This document shows positions 11,383-20,680 of a stretch of 64,000 bases of DNA, one piece after another. The first letter of the stretch is position 1. The number at the start of each line of letters is the position of its first letter. The stretch comes from Aquamicrobium sp. (lineage in GTDB: Bacteria > Pseudomonadota > Alphaproteobacteria > Rhizobiales > Rhizobiaceae): positions 558,001-622,000 of the forward strand of contig NZ_JAMLIE010000001.1 in the NCBI RefSeq assembly GCF_023954335.1. Direction: 5' to 3'. Position numbers and translations under genes: made by a program. The notes under the pieces were generated by a model that saw only the letters and a program-made list of their open reading frames with translations, searched no databases and was not told where the DNA came from.

Positions 11383-11511
11383 GCCGAGGTATCGGTTTTT
11401 CCGATATGCCATTTCTGATAAATGAATTTGCGAAAGCGCAGGATTTGGCGGACCTTTTCCCCGAGGGTTGCAGCCGCCACGGAGAGCGGCGCCCGAATGG
11501 GAGACGTTGCC

Positions 11512-12672
11512 ATGAAATCCTTCCTGAAATCCTGTACCGCATTGACCGTCGCCCTCGGCTTCGTCGCGCAGGCGGCGGCCCAGGACATGAAGACCGAGGT
11601 GGGCGAGGGCGAGGGCCGGCTCAACGTCGTCGCCTGGGCCGGCTTCCTCGAAAGGGGCGAGACCGACCCGAAATTCGACTGGGTGACCAAGTTCGAGGAG
11701 GCGACCGGCTGCAAGGTCTCGGTCAAGACCGCCAACACCTCCGACGAGATGGTGGCGCTGATGAACGAGGGCGGTTTCGACCTCGTCACCGCCTCGGGCG
11801 ACGCCTCGCGCCGCCTGATCGCCGGCAAGCGCGTCCAGCCGATCAACATCGACCTGATCCCGAGCTGGGGAAAGCTCGACGACCGGCTGAAGGAAGCGCC
11901 CTGGCACACGGTGGACGGTGTCCACTATGGCGTGCCTTACGTCTGGGGGCCGAACGTGCTCGCCTACAACACCGAGGTGTTCAAGGAAGCGCCGACCTCG
12001 TGGAACGTGGTGTTCGAGGAGCAGACCCTGCCGGACGGCAAGTCCAACAAGGGCCGCATCCAGGCCTATGACGGCCCGATCCACATCGCCGACGCCGCGC
12101 TCTACCTGATGACGCACAAGCCCGACCTCGGCATCAAGAGCCCGTACGAGCTGAACGAGGACCAGTACAAGGCCGCGCTCGACCTGCTGCGCGGCCAGCG
12201 CCAGCTCGCCAGCCGCTACTGGCACGACGCCTTCATCCAGATCGACGACTTCAAGAACGAGGGCGTGGTCGCCTCCGGCTCGTGGCCGTTCCAGGTCAAC
12301 CTGTTGAAGGCCGACGGCGCGCCGGTCGCCTCGGTCTTCCCCGAGGAGGGCGTCACCGGCTGGGCCGACACCTCGATGATGCATGCCGACGCCGCCAATC
12401 CGAACTGCGCCTACAAGTGGCTGGAGCATTCGCTGAACTCGAACCTCCAGAGCGACCTGTCGCTGTGGTTCGGCGCCAACCCGTCCGTGCCGGCGGCCTG
12501 CACCGACGGCTCCGTTATGCTGACGGCGGAGGTCTGCGAGCAGAACGGCTCGAACAATTTCGAGAAGGTCCGCTTCTGGCAGACCCCGATCACCCAGTGC
12601 GAAAGCCAGGGCGAGTGCGTGCCCTATTATCGCTGGGTGTCGGACTACATCGCCGTCATCGGCGGGCGGTAA
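11512..12672 (+). CDS. ydcS: Polyamine/putrescine ABC transporter substrate-binding protein (YdcS/PotD type)
   Basis: Periplasmic binding protein of 386 residues. The signal peptide is MKSFLKSCTALTVALGFVAQAAA, followed by LNVVAWAGFLERGETDPKFDWVTKFEEATGCKV, the typical start of PotD/YdcS binding proteins. ATG at 11512 has GGGAG eight bases upstream; a further in-frame ATG (11497) lacks a site. It heads a ydcSTUV-patD-like operon, so the cargo is probably putrescine or a related polyamine. It carries four cysteines near the C-terminus (ACTDGSVM, VCEQNG, QCESQGECVPYY) that may form disulfides. Confidence 0.85.
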   Translation: MKSFLKSCTALTVALGFVAQAAAQDMKTEVGEGEGRLNVVAWAGFLERGETDPKFDWVTKFEEATGCKVSVKTANTSDEMVALMNEGGFDLVTASGDASRRLIAGKRVQPINIDLIPSWGKLDDRLKEAPWHTVDGVHYGVPYVWGPNVLAYNTEVFKEAPTSWNVVFEEQTLPDGKSNKGRIQAYDGPIHIADAALYLMTHKPDLGIKSPYELNEDQYKAALDLLRGQRQLASRYWHDAFIQIDDFKNEGVVASGSWPFQVNLLKADGAPVASVFPEEGVTGWADTSMMHADAANPNCAYKWLEHSLNSNLQSDLSLWFGANPSVPAACTDGSVMLTAEVCEQNGSNNFEKVRFWQTPITQCESQGECVPYYRWVSDYIAVIGGR

Positions 12673-12695
12673 TCCAGCCGCAGAGGCCGGCGCCG

Positions 12696-12816
12696 TCCCT
12701 CACCCGACCCTTCGGGCCGCCCTCTCCCCGTGAACGGGAGAGGGGATCGCCAGCGTTCCGGCCAATCCCCCTTCTCGCCGTTCACGGGGAGAAGGTGCCG
12801 GCAGGCGGATGAGGGG
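12696..12816. repeat. Rhizobial intergenic hairpin repeat, copy 1
   Basis: Lies between the binding-protein and ATPase genes. It begins with CCCTCACCCGAC and ends with GGCGGATGAGGGG, holding two hairpins, one built from CCTCTCCCCGT and ACGGGAGAGG and a second ending CCGTTCACGGGGAGAAGG. A second copy lies at 59597-59766. The layout of two large palindromes framed by CCCTCA and TGAGGG resembles the RIME-type intergenic repeats of Rhizobiaceae. It may also damp read-through from the binding-protein gene into the ATPase gene. Confidence 0.7.
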
Positions 12817-12872
12817 CAGCGCCCCGCCGCGCCGGTTTGCCGGCGACGCCATTTCCGCGAATGGAATCAAGC

Positions 12873-13877
12873 ATGACTACAGCCGTTTCCTTCCAGAAAG
12901 TCTCGCGCCATTTCGGCGCGGTGCGCGCGGTCGACGCCGTCGATCTCGACATCCGCGAGGGCGAGTTCTTCGCCATGCTTGGGCCCTCCGGCTCCGGCAA
13001 GACGACGTGCCTGCGCCTGATGGCCGGCTTCGAGCAGCCGACCTCCGGCCATATCGAGATATTCGGCGAGACGGCGGAGGGCGTGCCGCCCTACCGGCGC
13101 AACGTCAACACCGTGTTCCAGGACTACGCGCTGTTCCCGCATCTCAACGTCCTCGACAACGTCGCCTACGGGCTGATGGTGCGCGGTGTGGCGAAGGCCG
13201 AGCGGCACGCCGAGGCCGCCGCCGCGCTCGAGCTGGTCAAGCTGCCCGGCTATGGCGGGCGCAAGCCCGGCCAGCTTTCCGGCGGCCAGCGCCAGCGCGT
13301 CGCGCTCGCCCGCGCGCTGGTCAACAGGCCCAAGGTGCTGCTGCTCGACGAGCCGCTCGGCGCGCTCGACCTGAAGCTGCGCGAGCAGATGCAGGACGAG
13401 CTGAAATCGTTGCAGAAGGCGCTCGGCATCACCTTCGTCTTCGTCACCCACGACCAGGGCGAGGCGCTGTCGATGGCCGACCGCATCGCCGTGTTCAACG
13501 AGGGCAGGGTGATGCAGGTCGGCACGCCCGAGGATGTCTACAAGCGGCCGCGCTCGCGCTTCGTCGCCGATTTCGTCGGCTCCTCCAACGTGCTGCCGCC
13601 GGATTTCGTCGCCGGCCACGGCGGGACGCGCCAGTGGGCGAGCCTGCGGCCCGAGGCGCTGCGCCTCGCCGGCAACGGGGCTGGCGCCGGGGAGCACGTC
13701 GCCGCCACGGTCCTCGCCCGCGCCTATCTCGGCGCGTCGACGCGGCTTTCCCTCGACGCCGGCGGCGCGCGCCTCCATGCCGTGATCCCGGCCGGCACGC
13801 CGCTGCCGGAAGACGGCGCCGCGGTCACGCTCGCCTTCGACCGGGCCGACCTCCACATCATGGAGGACCAGTCATGA
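12873..13877 (+). CDS. ydcT: Polyamine ABC transporter ATPase (YdcT/PotA type)
   Basis: Cytosolic ABC ATPase of 334 residues with complete motifs: Walker A GPSGSGKTT, Q-loop VFQDYALFPH, signature LSGGQRQRVALARAL, Walker B VLLLDEPLGALD, switch His in FVTHDQGEALSMAD, and a C-terminal TOBE domain. It energises the two permeases downstream, to which it is coupled by an ATGA overlap. The start MTTAVSF at 12873 has only a weak GGAA; an in-frame ATG at 12861 (MESSM) is possible. Confidence 0.85.
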   Translation: MTTAVSFQKVSRHFGAVRAVDAVDLDIREGEFFAMLGPSGSGKTTCLRLMAGFEQPTSGHIEIFGETAEGVPPYRRNVNTVFQDYALFPHLNVLDNVAYGLMVRGVAKAERHAEAAAALELVKLPGYGGRKPGQLSGGQRQRVALARALVNRPKVLLLDEPLGALDLKLREQMQDELKSLQKALGITFVFVTHDQGEALSMADRIAVFNEGRVMQVGTPEDVYKRPRSRFVADFVGSSNVLPPDFVAGHGGTRQWASLRPEALRLAGNGAGAGEHVAATVLARAYLGASTRLSLDAGGARLHAVIPAGTPLPEDGAAVTLAFDRADLHIMEDQS

Positions 13878-14830
13878 CCATGGCGGCGGCGGTTGGCTCT
13901 CCCATTAGGTCGGGCCGCGGCGGCGTCTTCGGCGCGCTGTCCGACGTGCTGTGGCGCAACCCGCGCCTGACGTTGTTCCTGATGCTGACGCCACCGCTGC
14001 TGTGGCTCGGCATCATCTATCTCGGCTCGCTGTTCGCGCTGCTTTTGCAGAGCTTCTTCTCGATCGACGAGTATTCCGGCCTCATCAACCGCGAGTTCAC
14101 GCTCTCGACCTATGCCGAGCTGCTCAACCCGGCCAATATCGACATCATCGTGCGCACGCTCACGATGTCGGCCTCCGTCACGGTCGGCGCGGCGGTCATC
14201 GCCTTTCCCATCGCCTATTTCGCCGTCCGCTACGCGCGCGGCAAATGGAAGGCGCTGTTCTATCTCGGAATCATGCTGCCCCTGTGGTCGAGCTATCTGG
14301 TCAAGGTCTATGCCTGGAAGCTGATCCTGGCGCGCGAGGGGATCCTGAACTGGCTGTTCGCCAAGCTGCATCTGACATGGCTGCTCGACGCGTGGCTCGC
14401 CATTCCCGTCATCGGCGGCAACTCGCTCGCCGTCAGCCACACCGGCACCTTCCTCGTCTTCCTCTATGTCTGGCTGCCCTTCATGATCCTGCCGATCCAG
14501 GCCGCGCTTGAGCGCGTGCCGGGCAATCTGGTCGAGGCCTCGGCCGATCTCGGCGCCTCGCCGCGCCAGACCTTCACCAACGTATTGTTCCCGCTGGCGC
14601 TGCCCGGGATCATCGCCGGCTCGATCTTCACCTTCTCGCTGACCATGGGTGACTACATCATCCCGCAGATCGTCGGCACCTCGCGCCGTTTCATCGGCCA
14701 GGCGGTCTATGCCCACCAGGGCACGGCCGGCAACATCCCGCTCGCCGCCGCCTTCACCGTCGTGCCCATCGTCGTCATGGGCTTCTATCTGTGGTTCGCC
14801 AAGCGAAGGGGGGCCTTCGATGCGCTCTGA
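13874..14830 (+). CDS. ydcU: Polyamine ABC transporter permease (YdcU/PotB type)
   Basis: Inner-membrane permease of 318 residues with about six TM helices and the EAA coupling loop (EASADLGASPRQTFTNVLFPLALPGI, around 220-245). The N-terminal TM is at about 34-56. ATGA overlap with the ATPase gene and GGAGGA upstream fix the start at 13874. It forms the channel together with the YdcV-type permease. Confidence 0.85.
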   Translation: MTMAAAVGSPIRSGRGGVFGALSDVLWRNPRLTLFLMLTPPLLWLGIIYLGSLFALLLQSFFSIDEYSGLINREFTLSTYAELLNPANIDIIVRTLTMSASVTVGAAVIAFPIAYFAVRYARGKWKALFYLGIMLPLWSSYLVKVYAWKLILAREGILNWLFAKLHLTWLLDAWLAIPVIGGNSLAVSHTGTFLVFLYVWLPFMILPIQAALERVPGNLVEASADLGASPRQTFTNVLFPLALPGIIAGSIFTFSLTMGDYIIPQIVGTSRRFIGQAVYAHQGTAGNIPLAAAFTVVPIVVMGFYLWFAKRRGAFDAL

Positions 14831-15635
14831 CACCGGACGCCGCTCGCCGCTCGGCCTCAAGGTCGCCGCCGGGCTCGGCCTCGCCTTCCTGCACCTGCCG
14901 ATCCTCCTGATTTTCGTCTACGCCTTCACGACGGAGGAGCGCAGCTACCAGTGGCCGCCCCCGGGCTTCACCACGAAATGGCTGGCCGTGACGTGGAACC
15001 GGCCGGATGTGTGGGAGGCGATGCTGCTCTCGGTCAAGGTGGCGTCGGTCTCCACCGCGATCGCGCTGGTGCTCGGCACACTGTGCGCCGCCGCCGTCTC
15101 CGGCTCGCGCTTCTTCGGCCGCGAGACGATCTCGCTCATCGTCATCCTGCCCATCGCGCTGCCCGGAATCATCACCGGCATCGCGCTGCGCTCGGCCTTC
15201 AGCCTCGCCGAGATCCCCTTCTCGTTCTGGACCATCGTCCTCGGCCACGCCACCTTCTGCGTCGTCGTGGTCTACAACAACGCCATCGCCCGCTTCCGCC
15301 GCACCTCCGGCTCGCTGATGGAGGCCTCGATGGACCTCGGGGCCGACGGGTTCCAGACCTTCCGCTATGTCGTCCTGCCCAATATCGGCACTGCGCTGCT
15401 CGCCGGCGGCATGCTCGCCTTCGCGCTGTCCTTCGACGAGGTCATCGTCACCATCTTCACTGCCGGCCAGCAGCAGACGCTGCCGATCTGGATGCTGGAG
15501 GAGCTGGTGCGCCCGCGCCAGCGCCCCGTCACCAATGTCGTGGCCATGGTCGTCGTCCTCGTGACGTTCCTGCCGATCCTGGCCGCCTACTACCTCACCC
15601 GCGACGGCGACCAGGTCGCCGGAGCCGGCAAATGA
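14820..15635 (+). CDS. ydcV: Polyamine ABC transporter permease (YdcV/PotC type)
   Basis: Second permease, 271 residues, about six TM helices, EAA loop at EASMDLGADGFQTFRYVVLPNIG (about 172-194). The ATG at 14820 overlaps the end of the YdcU-type gene by 11 bp and follows AAGGGGGG, which indicates translational coupling. The C-terminus (RDGDQVAGAGK) is cytosolic. Confidence 0.85.
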   Translation: MRSDTGRRSPLGLKVAAGLGLAFLHLPILLIFVYAFTTEERSYQWPPPGFTTKWLAVTWNRPDVWEAMLLSVKVASVSTAIALVLGTLCAAAVSGSRFFGRETISLIVILPIALPGIITGIALRSAFSLAEIPFSFWTIVLGHATFCVVVVYNNAIARFRRTSGSLMEASMDLGADGFQTFRYVVLPNIGTALLAGGMLAFALSFDEVIVTIFTAGQQQTLPIWMLEELVRPRQRPVTNVVAMVVVLVTFLPILAAYYLTRDGDQVAGAGK

Positions 15636-15655
15636 TACCTCAAGGAGGAAGTCCC

Positions 15656-17080
15656 ATGCACACGCAGCTCCTGATCGGCTCCCGGTTCGAGGCCGGCACG
15701 GAAATCGAGGAAACGATCCTCAACCCGCGCACGGGCGAGACGATCCTGTCGGTGCCGGAAGCCTCGCAGGGGCAGGTCGATGCCGCGGTCAACGCGGCGC
15801 GGCGCGCCTTCGAGGGCTGGTCGCGCACCACGCCCTCGGAACGCTCGGGATACCTGCTGAAGATCGCCGCGCGCATCGAGGAAGACGCGGCCGAGTTCGC
15901 CCGGCTGGAGGCGCTGAACTGCGGCAAGCCGATCAACGCCGTGCTCAACGACGAGATTCCGGCCATCGTGGATTGCTACCGCTTCTTCGCCGGCGCGGTG
16001 CGCACCATGCCCGGCACCATCGCCGGCGAGTACCTTGCCGGCCACACCTCGATGATCCGCCGCGATCCCATCGGCGTCGTCGCCTCGATCGCGCCGTGGA
16101 ACTACCCGCTGATGATGATGGCGTGGAAGCTGGCCCCGGCCGTCGCCGGCGGCAACACCGTCGTCTTCAAGCCGTCCGAGCAGACGCCGCTGACCGCGCT
16201 GAAGCTGGCCGCCATCCTCGCCGAGGTGCTGCCCGAGGGCGTGGTCAACGTCGTCACCGGCCGCGGCGAGAGCGTCGGCAACGCGCTGATCAACCACCGC
16301 GAGGTCGACATGATCTCGATCACCGGCGACGTCGCCACCGGCAAGAAGATCCTTCAGGCGGCGGCCAAGTCGGTCAAGCGCACCCATCTCGAGCTTGGCG
16401 GCAAGGCCCCGGTCGTCGTGTTCGACGACGCCGACATCGACGCGGTCGTCTCAGGGTTGCGCGCCTTCGGCTACTACAATGCCGGGCAGGACTGCACCGC
16501 CGCCTGCCGCATCTATGCCGGCGCGAAGATCTACGAGAAGCTGGTCGCCGACCTGTCTGCCGCCGTCTCGACCATCAAATACGGCCTCGCCGACGATGCC
16601 GAGAACGAGATCGGCCCGCTGATCTCGCGCCGCCAGCAGGACCGGGTGGCGAGCTTCGTCGAGCGCGCCGCCGAGCAGAAGCACATCGAGATCACCGCCG
16701 GCGGCAAGCCGGGGACGGAGGGCTTCTACTACCAGCCGACCGTCGTCGCCGGCGCGTTGCAGGAGGACGAGATCGTGCGCCGCGAGGTGTTCGGGCCGGT
16801 CGTCTCCGTCACCCGCTTCACCGATGTCGACGAGGCCGTGAACTGGGCCAACGACTCGGATTACGGCCTCGCCTCGTCGGTGTGGACGAAAGATGTCGGC
16901 CGGGCGATGGCGACCGCCGCGCGCCTGCGCTACGGCTGCACCTGGGTCAACACCCATTTCATGCTGGTCAACGAGATGCCGCATGGCGGGCTGAAGCAGT
17001 CCGGCTACGGCAAGGACATGTCGCTCTACGCGCTGGAGGACTACACCGCCGTCCGCCACGTCATGGTCGCGCACGGGTAA
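15656..17080 (+). CDS. patD: Gamma-aminobutyraldehyde dehydrogenase
   Basis: NAD-dependent aldehyde dehydrogenase of 474 residues, the same length as E. coli PatD (YdcW) and alike across its length: NPATG-type start, GKPINAVLNDEIPAIVDCYRFFAGA, SIAPWNYPLMMMAWKLAPA, catalytic Glu in LELGGKAPVVVFDDADID and catalytic Cys in YYNAGQDCTAACRIYA, ending MSLYALEDYTAVRHVMVAH. It oxidises 4-aminobutanal, made from putrescine by transamination, to GABA. Last gene of the ydcSTUV-like operon, so import and catabolism of the polyamine are coupled. AAGGAGG lies seven bases before the ATG. Confidence 0.92.
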   Translation: MHTQLLIGSRFEAGTEIEETILNPRTGETILSVPEASQGQVDAAVNAARRAFEGWSRTTPSERSGYLLKIAARIEEDAAEFARLEALNCGKPINAVLNDEIPAIVDCYRFFAGAVRTMPGTIAGEYLAGHTSMIRRDPIGVVASIAPWNYPLMMMAWKLAPAVAGGNTVVFKPSEQTPLTALKLAAILAEVLPEGVVNVVTGRGESVGNALINHREVDMISITGDVATGKKILQAAAKSVKRTHLELGGKAPVVVFDDADIDAVVSGLRAFGYYNAGQDCTAACRIYAGAKIYEKLVADLSAAVSTIKYGLADDAENEIGPLISRRQQDRVASFVERAAEQKHIEITAGGKPGTEGFYYQPTVVAGALQEDEIVRREVFGPVVSVTRFTDVDEAVNWANDSDYGLASSVWTKDVGRAMATAARLRYGCTWVNTHFMLVNEMPHGGLKQSGYGKDMSLYALEDYTAVRHVMVAHG

Positions 17081-17099
17081 GGCGCGGCGGGAATGATCC

Positions 17100-17132
17100 G
17101 GGAGCCCGCCCAAAGGCAGGCTCCCGTTTTCC
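17100..17132 (+). terminator. Terminator after patD
   Basis: GGGAGCC (17100-17106) pairs with GGCTCCC near 17119-17125, extended by GCC/GGC around a CAAA loop, followed by GTTTTCC. It lies between the convergent patD and btuB and may serve both. Confidence 0.7.
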
Positions 17133-17138
17133 TGAGGC

Positions 17139-19010
17139 TCAGAACTTCGCCTTGAAGCCCGCATAGGCGGCGATGCCGGGCGTGTTGTAGCCGCGGACGA
17201 CCTGATAGTCCTGATCGAGCAGGTTCTCGCCGCGCAGATAGACCTCGGTCGACTCGTTCACCTGATAGGCGATCTTGGCGTTGAGCAGGACGTAGTCGTC
17301 GAGCTTCACGTCGGCATAGGCCGTCCAGTCGAAGTCGATGGTATCGGCGGCGTATTTCAGGTCCGCGCTGACGGTCCACTTTTCGGCGGGGCGCGCCGTT
17401 GCGGCGAGGGTGACGGCATGCCGCGGAACGCGCCAGCTCCGCGTCCCGTCCGAATTGCGCGAGTTCGTGTAGGTGTAGGAGCCGCCGAGGTCGAGCCAAT
17501 CGGTCGCGGCGTAGGAGAAGGACGCCTCGACGCCGTCGGAAGTCGTCCCGCCGGCAACCTGATCGTAGTAGCCCCAGGGCGGCCCGCCGAAATCGTCGAC
17601 CCAGAAGATGCGATTGTCGATCTCCAGATGGAAATAGGTGAGGTCGGCAACGAGGCGGCCATCGAGGAAGCGTTGTTCTACGCCGATATCAAAGCTGCGG
17701 CTCGTTTCAGGCCGCAGGGTCGGATCGCCGCCGTCCGAATAGAGCTCATAGAGGCTCGGAGCGCGGAAACCGGTCCCGAATGACGAGTGCAGCCGGGTTC
17801 CGGTCTGGTCGAACAGATAGGACGCGGTGGCGCGCCAGGTCGTGTGCCCGCCGAACATCGAGTGGTCGTCATGGCGAACGCCCGCTGTCAGCACGAGGTT
17901 GTCGACGGGCTCGACGACAGCCTGTACCCAGACCCCGGTAAGGTCGATCTTGCCGAGTGGGGTCCCGCCGCCCCCATCCTCGGCTTCCTGGCGCTCGTGA
18001 TCGACGCCGTATTGCAACAGAACGCGATCCGTCGCCTCGAACGATCCCTGATAGTCGAACTTTTGCCGCGTGCCGATGAAGGAAGCCGGCGATCCGGCCC
18101 AGATGCTCTCCCTGTCGGATTTGAAGCCCTGTACGGAGAACGTGTTCTTCAATCGTCCGTCGAGCAGGTCGAGATTGAAGCCGACCCGGCCTCCCATCAT
18201 CGTGGCCAGCTCATAGCTGTCGGCATCGTCGGCGCTGCCACCGTCGAACTCGGTCTTCGCATCGATATAGAGCAAGGACCCGAACACCGAGAACGCCTCG
18301 TTGATGCGGTGCTCGGCGGCGAGGTCGAAGGTCACGTTCTCGTAGCCGTCGCGCTCGGTGCCGCCGGCCTTCGCGGAAATGCCGTCGTTGCGGAAGCCGG
18401 TGACGTTGGCCGCAATCCTCGATCCGCCCTGTGCGCCGGCGAGGCCGTAGCGGCCGCGCACTGTGCCGAACGATCCGCCCTCGACGTGAACCGTATGGCT
18501 GATGCCGTCCTCGACCTCGCCCAGCGTGGTGATGTCGACGACGCCGGCGATGGCGCTCGAACCGTAGAGCGTGCTTTGAGAGCCCTTCAGTATCTCCATG
18601 CCGGTGACACCGCCCGACAGCAGATACTGGTACTGTGTCAGAACCTGCGTTCCGGTCGTGTCCGAAACGTCGATGCCGTTGTATAGCGTCTTCACATAGG
18701 CACCGCCCAAGCCGCGGACGGAGATGCCGGTCTGTGTTCCGATGCCGCCGCTGGAGGTCACCGAAATGCCCGGCAGCCGCGTCAGGTAGTCCGTGACCGA
18801 GACGAGCGATTTCGTCTCGATCTCGCCTTGCGTCACCTGCTCGACCTTGGAGCCGGTCTTGCTCTTTTCGGTCGGGGTGCGGTTGGCGGTGACGGTGATC
18901 GCCTCGAGGGTGGTGACGCCCTGCTCGTCGGTCTGCGCCGCGTCCTGCGCCTGCGCGGCGCCGGCCATCAATGCCAGCGCGCTGGCGGTGGAGATCAGAA
19001 ACCTGTTCAT
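17139..19010 (-). CDS. btuB: BtuB-type TonB-dependent outer-membrane cobalamin receptor
   Basis: Outer-membrane receptor of 623 residues: signal peptide MNRFLISTASALALMAGAAQAQ, TonB box-like ITVTANR (about 38-44), plug domain (SVTDYLTRLPGISV, GGAYVKTLYNGID, EILKGSQSTLYGSSAIAGVVDI) and a 22-strand-type barrel ending in Phe (AYAGFKAKF). ATG at 19010 follows TGGGGA; a TTG 12 bases upstream was rejected. A cobalamin riboswitch precedes it and the exbB-exbD-tonB set that energises such receptors lies divergently upstream. No btuCDF inner-membrane transporter is in the window. Confidence 0.92.
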   Translation of the reverse strand: MNRFLISTASALALMAGAAQAQDAAQTDEQGVTTLEAITVTANRTPTEKSKTGSKVEQVTQGEIETKSLVSVTDYLTRLPGISVTSSGGIGTQTGISVRGLGGAYVKTLYNGIDVSDTTGTQVLTQYQYLLSGGVTGMEILKGSQSTLYGSSAIAGVVDITTLGEVEDGISHTVHVEGGSFGTVRGRYGLAGAQGGSRIAANVTGFRNDGISAKAGGTERDGYENVTFDLAAEHRINEAFSVFGSLLYIDAKTEFDGGSADDADSYELATMMGGRVGFNLDLLDGRLKNTFSVQGFKSDRESIWAGSPASFIGTRQKFDYQGSFEATDRVLLQYGVDHERQEAEDGGGGTPLGKIDLTGVWVQAVVEPVDNLVLTAGVRHDDHSMFGGHTTWRATASYLFDQTGTRLHSSFGTGFRAPSLYELYSDGGDPTLRPETSRSFDIGVEQRFLDGRLVADLTYFHLEIDNRIFWVDDFGGPPWGYYDQVAGGTTSDGVEASFSYAATDWLDLGGSYTYTNSRNSDGTRSWRVPRHAVTLAATARPAEKWTVSADLKYAADTIDFDWTAYADVKLDDYVLLNAKIAYQVNESTEVYLRGENLLDQDYQVVRGYNTPGIAAYAGFKAKF

Positions 19011-19174
19011 GTCAGTCCCCAAAGGTGCTGGGAGGCGCGTTGGCCCCCGGGCTTTTCAAGAACCGCAAGGAAAGGAATTGGGAATTGAACCCGCCCCGGC
19101 CCGTTCGCATGCGGCAACACGTTCTCGTGTCACCGCTACGGACGGCCGCGCCTGCATGCCCCTCGCATGCGGAC

Positions 19175-19365
19175 AGGGTGACTGAAGCGGCAGGTCTCCT
19201 GGCTTCCCGTGTCTTCGCCTCTCTCCCGCCTTCCCGGCCTTGCGGCCAGTGGCATCTGGAAGATGGCTCAACGGTTACAGTTGCGGGGGCAGCTGCGGAT
19301 TTGGCCGGACAGCCCGGCCGCACCGCATTCCCTTTTCATCCACCTTTCGGCGGAACCAGCTTCGC
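19175..19365 (-). ncRNA. Cobalamin riboswitch upstream of btuB
   Basis: Reading the minus strand: GGTTCC near the 5' end, then GATGAAAAGGGAATGCGGTG, then CTGCCCCCGCAACTGTAA (complement at about 19275-19292) and finally the B12 box GCCAGGAGACCTGCC (19203-19189). These are the ordered conserved blocks of the adenosylcobalamin aptamer. The btuB start is about 165 nt downstream. I see no hairpin with a U-run in that stretch, so control is more likely at translation than by termination. Confidence 0.95.
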
Positions 19366-19577
19366 CGACTTTGCTAGCGTCACTTCGCCGTTGCGTCAAC
19401 GCGCGCGGCGTTCCCGCCACAATATTCCCGTAAAATTGGCTTCCAAAAGAAACATGATTGTTTTAGTCGTGTTTTGCCGCCGGCAAGGGCGGGCGAAGGT
19501 TGCATGTCGCGGCCGGATGTGAGAGGCATCCGCGCGAGACGCACGCCGGACAGTATGCGAAAGCGGAAAGTGCCAGA
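19366..19577 (+). promoter_or_regulatory. Upstream region of exbB, no assigned signal
   Basis: Stretch between the riboswitch 5' end and exbB. It must hold the exbB promoter and the btuB promoter. It contains the AT-rich run CAAAAGAAACATGATTGTTT (about 19443-19462), but I cannot match it to a known Fur, RirA or Irr operator. Confidence 0.3.
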
Positions 19578-20675
19578 ATGTCGTCTATCCTGTTGAAGAG
19601 TTCACGCTGCCGCCAGCCGGCCGGCCGGGTTTTCGGGCTGCTGCTTGCGGCATTGGCCGTCGCGGCCCTCGCCGCCGGTGTGCCGGCGCGGGCGCAGGAG
19701 GCGGCGCCGCCGGCGGCCGTCGAGCAACCCGCCCCGCAGCAGCAGCAACCGGCCACCGCGCCCGAGGCCCCGGTTTCCCAGGCTCCCGCGCCCCAGCAGC
19801 CGGCGGCCGGGACGCCTGCCCCGGCTGTCGACGCCGCTCCGCAGCAGGGCGAGGCGCCGTCCGCGCCGCCTGCCGGGCCCCCTGCTGGAATAGACGCTTC
19901 CGAGATCGAGATCGCCGAGGACGGCGCGCCGGCCGACGCGCGCGACGACACCCTGCCGCACGATTTGTCGCCATGGGGCATGTTCATGGCCGCCGACTGG
20001 GTGGTCAAGGCGGTGATGATCGGCCTCGCCTTCGCCTCGCTCGTCACCTGGACCGTGTGGCTCGCCAAGTCGCTGGAGATCGCCGGCGCCAAGGCCAATG
20101 CCGGACGCGGGCTGAAGCGCATCGTCCAGGCCGAGAGTCTGCCCGACGCCGTGCGCTCGCTTCCGGGCAGGGGCGGGCCGGCGGCGCTGATGGTGCGCGC
20201 CGCCGCGCATGAGGTGGAAGCCTCGCGCTCGACCCTGCCCTATGGCGGCGCGGCGGGCCTGAAGGAGCGCGTCACCTCGCATTTGTCGCGTATCGAGGCG
20301 CAGGCCGGGCGGCGGATGACCCGCGGCACCGGCATCCTCGCCACGATCGGCTCGACCGCGCCCTTCGTCGGCCTGTTCGGCACCGTCTGGGGCATCATGA
20401 ACTCGTTCATCGGCATCTCTGAGGCGCAGACGACCAACCTCGCCGTCGTCGCGCCGGGCATCGCCGAGGCGCTGCTCGCCACCGCGCTTGGCCTCGTCGC
20501 CGCCATTCCGGCGGTGGTGATCTACAACGTCTTCGCGCGCTCCATCGCCGGCTACCGGCTGCTCCTGGCCGACGCCTCGGCCGCGGTCGAGCGGCTGGTC
20601 AGCCGCGACATCGACCGCCGCGCCGTGCCGGGCGAGGCCGGCGCGGAGCATGCGCTTTCACGGGCAGCGGAGTAG
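19578..20675 (+). CDS. exbB: ExbB, TonB-system proton channel subunit
   Basis: Inner-membrane MotA/TolQ/ExbB-family protein of 365 residues. It has a signal-like first segment (about 19-38), a periplasmic Ala/Pro/Gln-rich region (about 38-125) typical of alphaproteobacterial ExbB, then three TM helices (about 140-162, 265-285 and 310-330), including TIGSTAPFVGLFGTVWGIMNSF and LLATALGLVAAIPAVVIYN. It forms the proton channel with ExbD. Start ATG at 19578 (MSSILLKSS) with GGAAAG; the frame is open 26 codons further up without support. Confidence 0.9.
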   Translation: MSSILLKSSRCRQPAGRVFGLLLAALAVAALAAGVPARAQEAAPPAAVEQPAPQQQQPATAPEAPVSQAPAPQQPAAGTPAPAVDAAPQQGEAPSAPPAGPPAGIDASEIEIAEDGAPADARDDTLPHDLSPWGMFMAADWVVKAVMIGLAFASLVTWTVWLAKSLEIAGAKANAGRGLKRIVQAESLPDAVRSLPGRGGPAALMVRAAAHEVEASRSTLPYGGAAGLKERVTSHLSRIEAQAGRRMTRGTGILATIGSTAPFVGLFGTVWGIMNSFIGISEAQTTNLAVVAPGIAEALLATALGLVAAIPAVVIYNVFARSIAGYRLLLADASAAVERLVSRDIDRRAVPGEAGAEHALSRAAE

Positions 20676-20680
20676 GGTCC

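Noticed and set aside
8752..12429. A very long minus-strand open frame (1225 codons) across aidB, the LysR gene and the binding-protein gene
   Set aside because: It is antisense to three genes with clear family signatures and good ribosome sites. Its translation is Arg/His/Gly-rich low-complexity sequence typical of shadow frames in high-GC DNA.
12809..14830. A long frame that would fuse an Arg-rich region to the YdcU-type permease
   Set aside because: The first part overlaps the ATPase gene in another frame; the ATGA overlap at 13874 with a ribosome site gives the real start.
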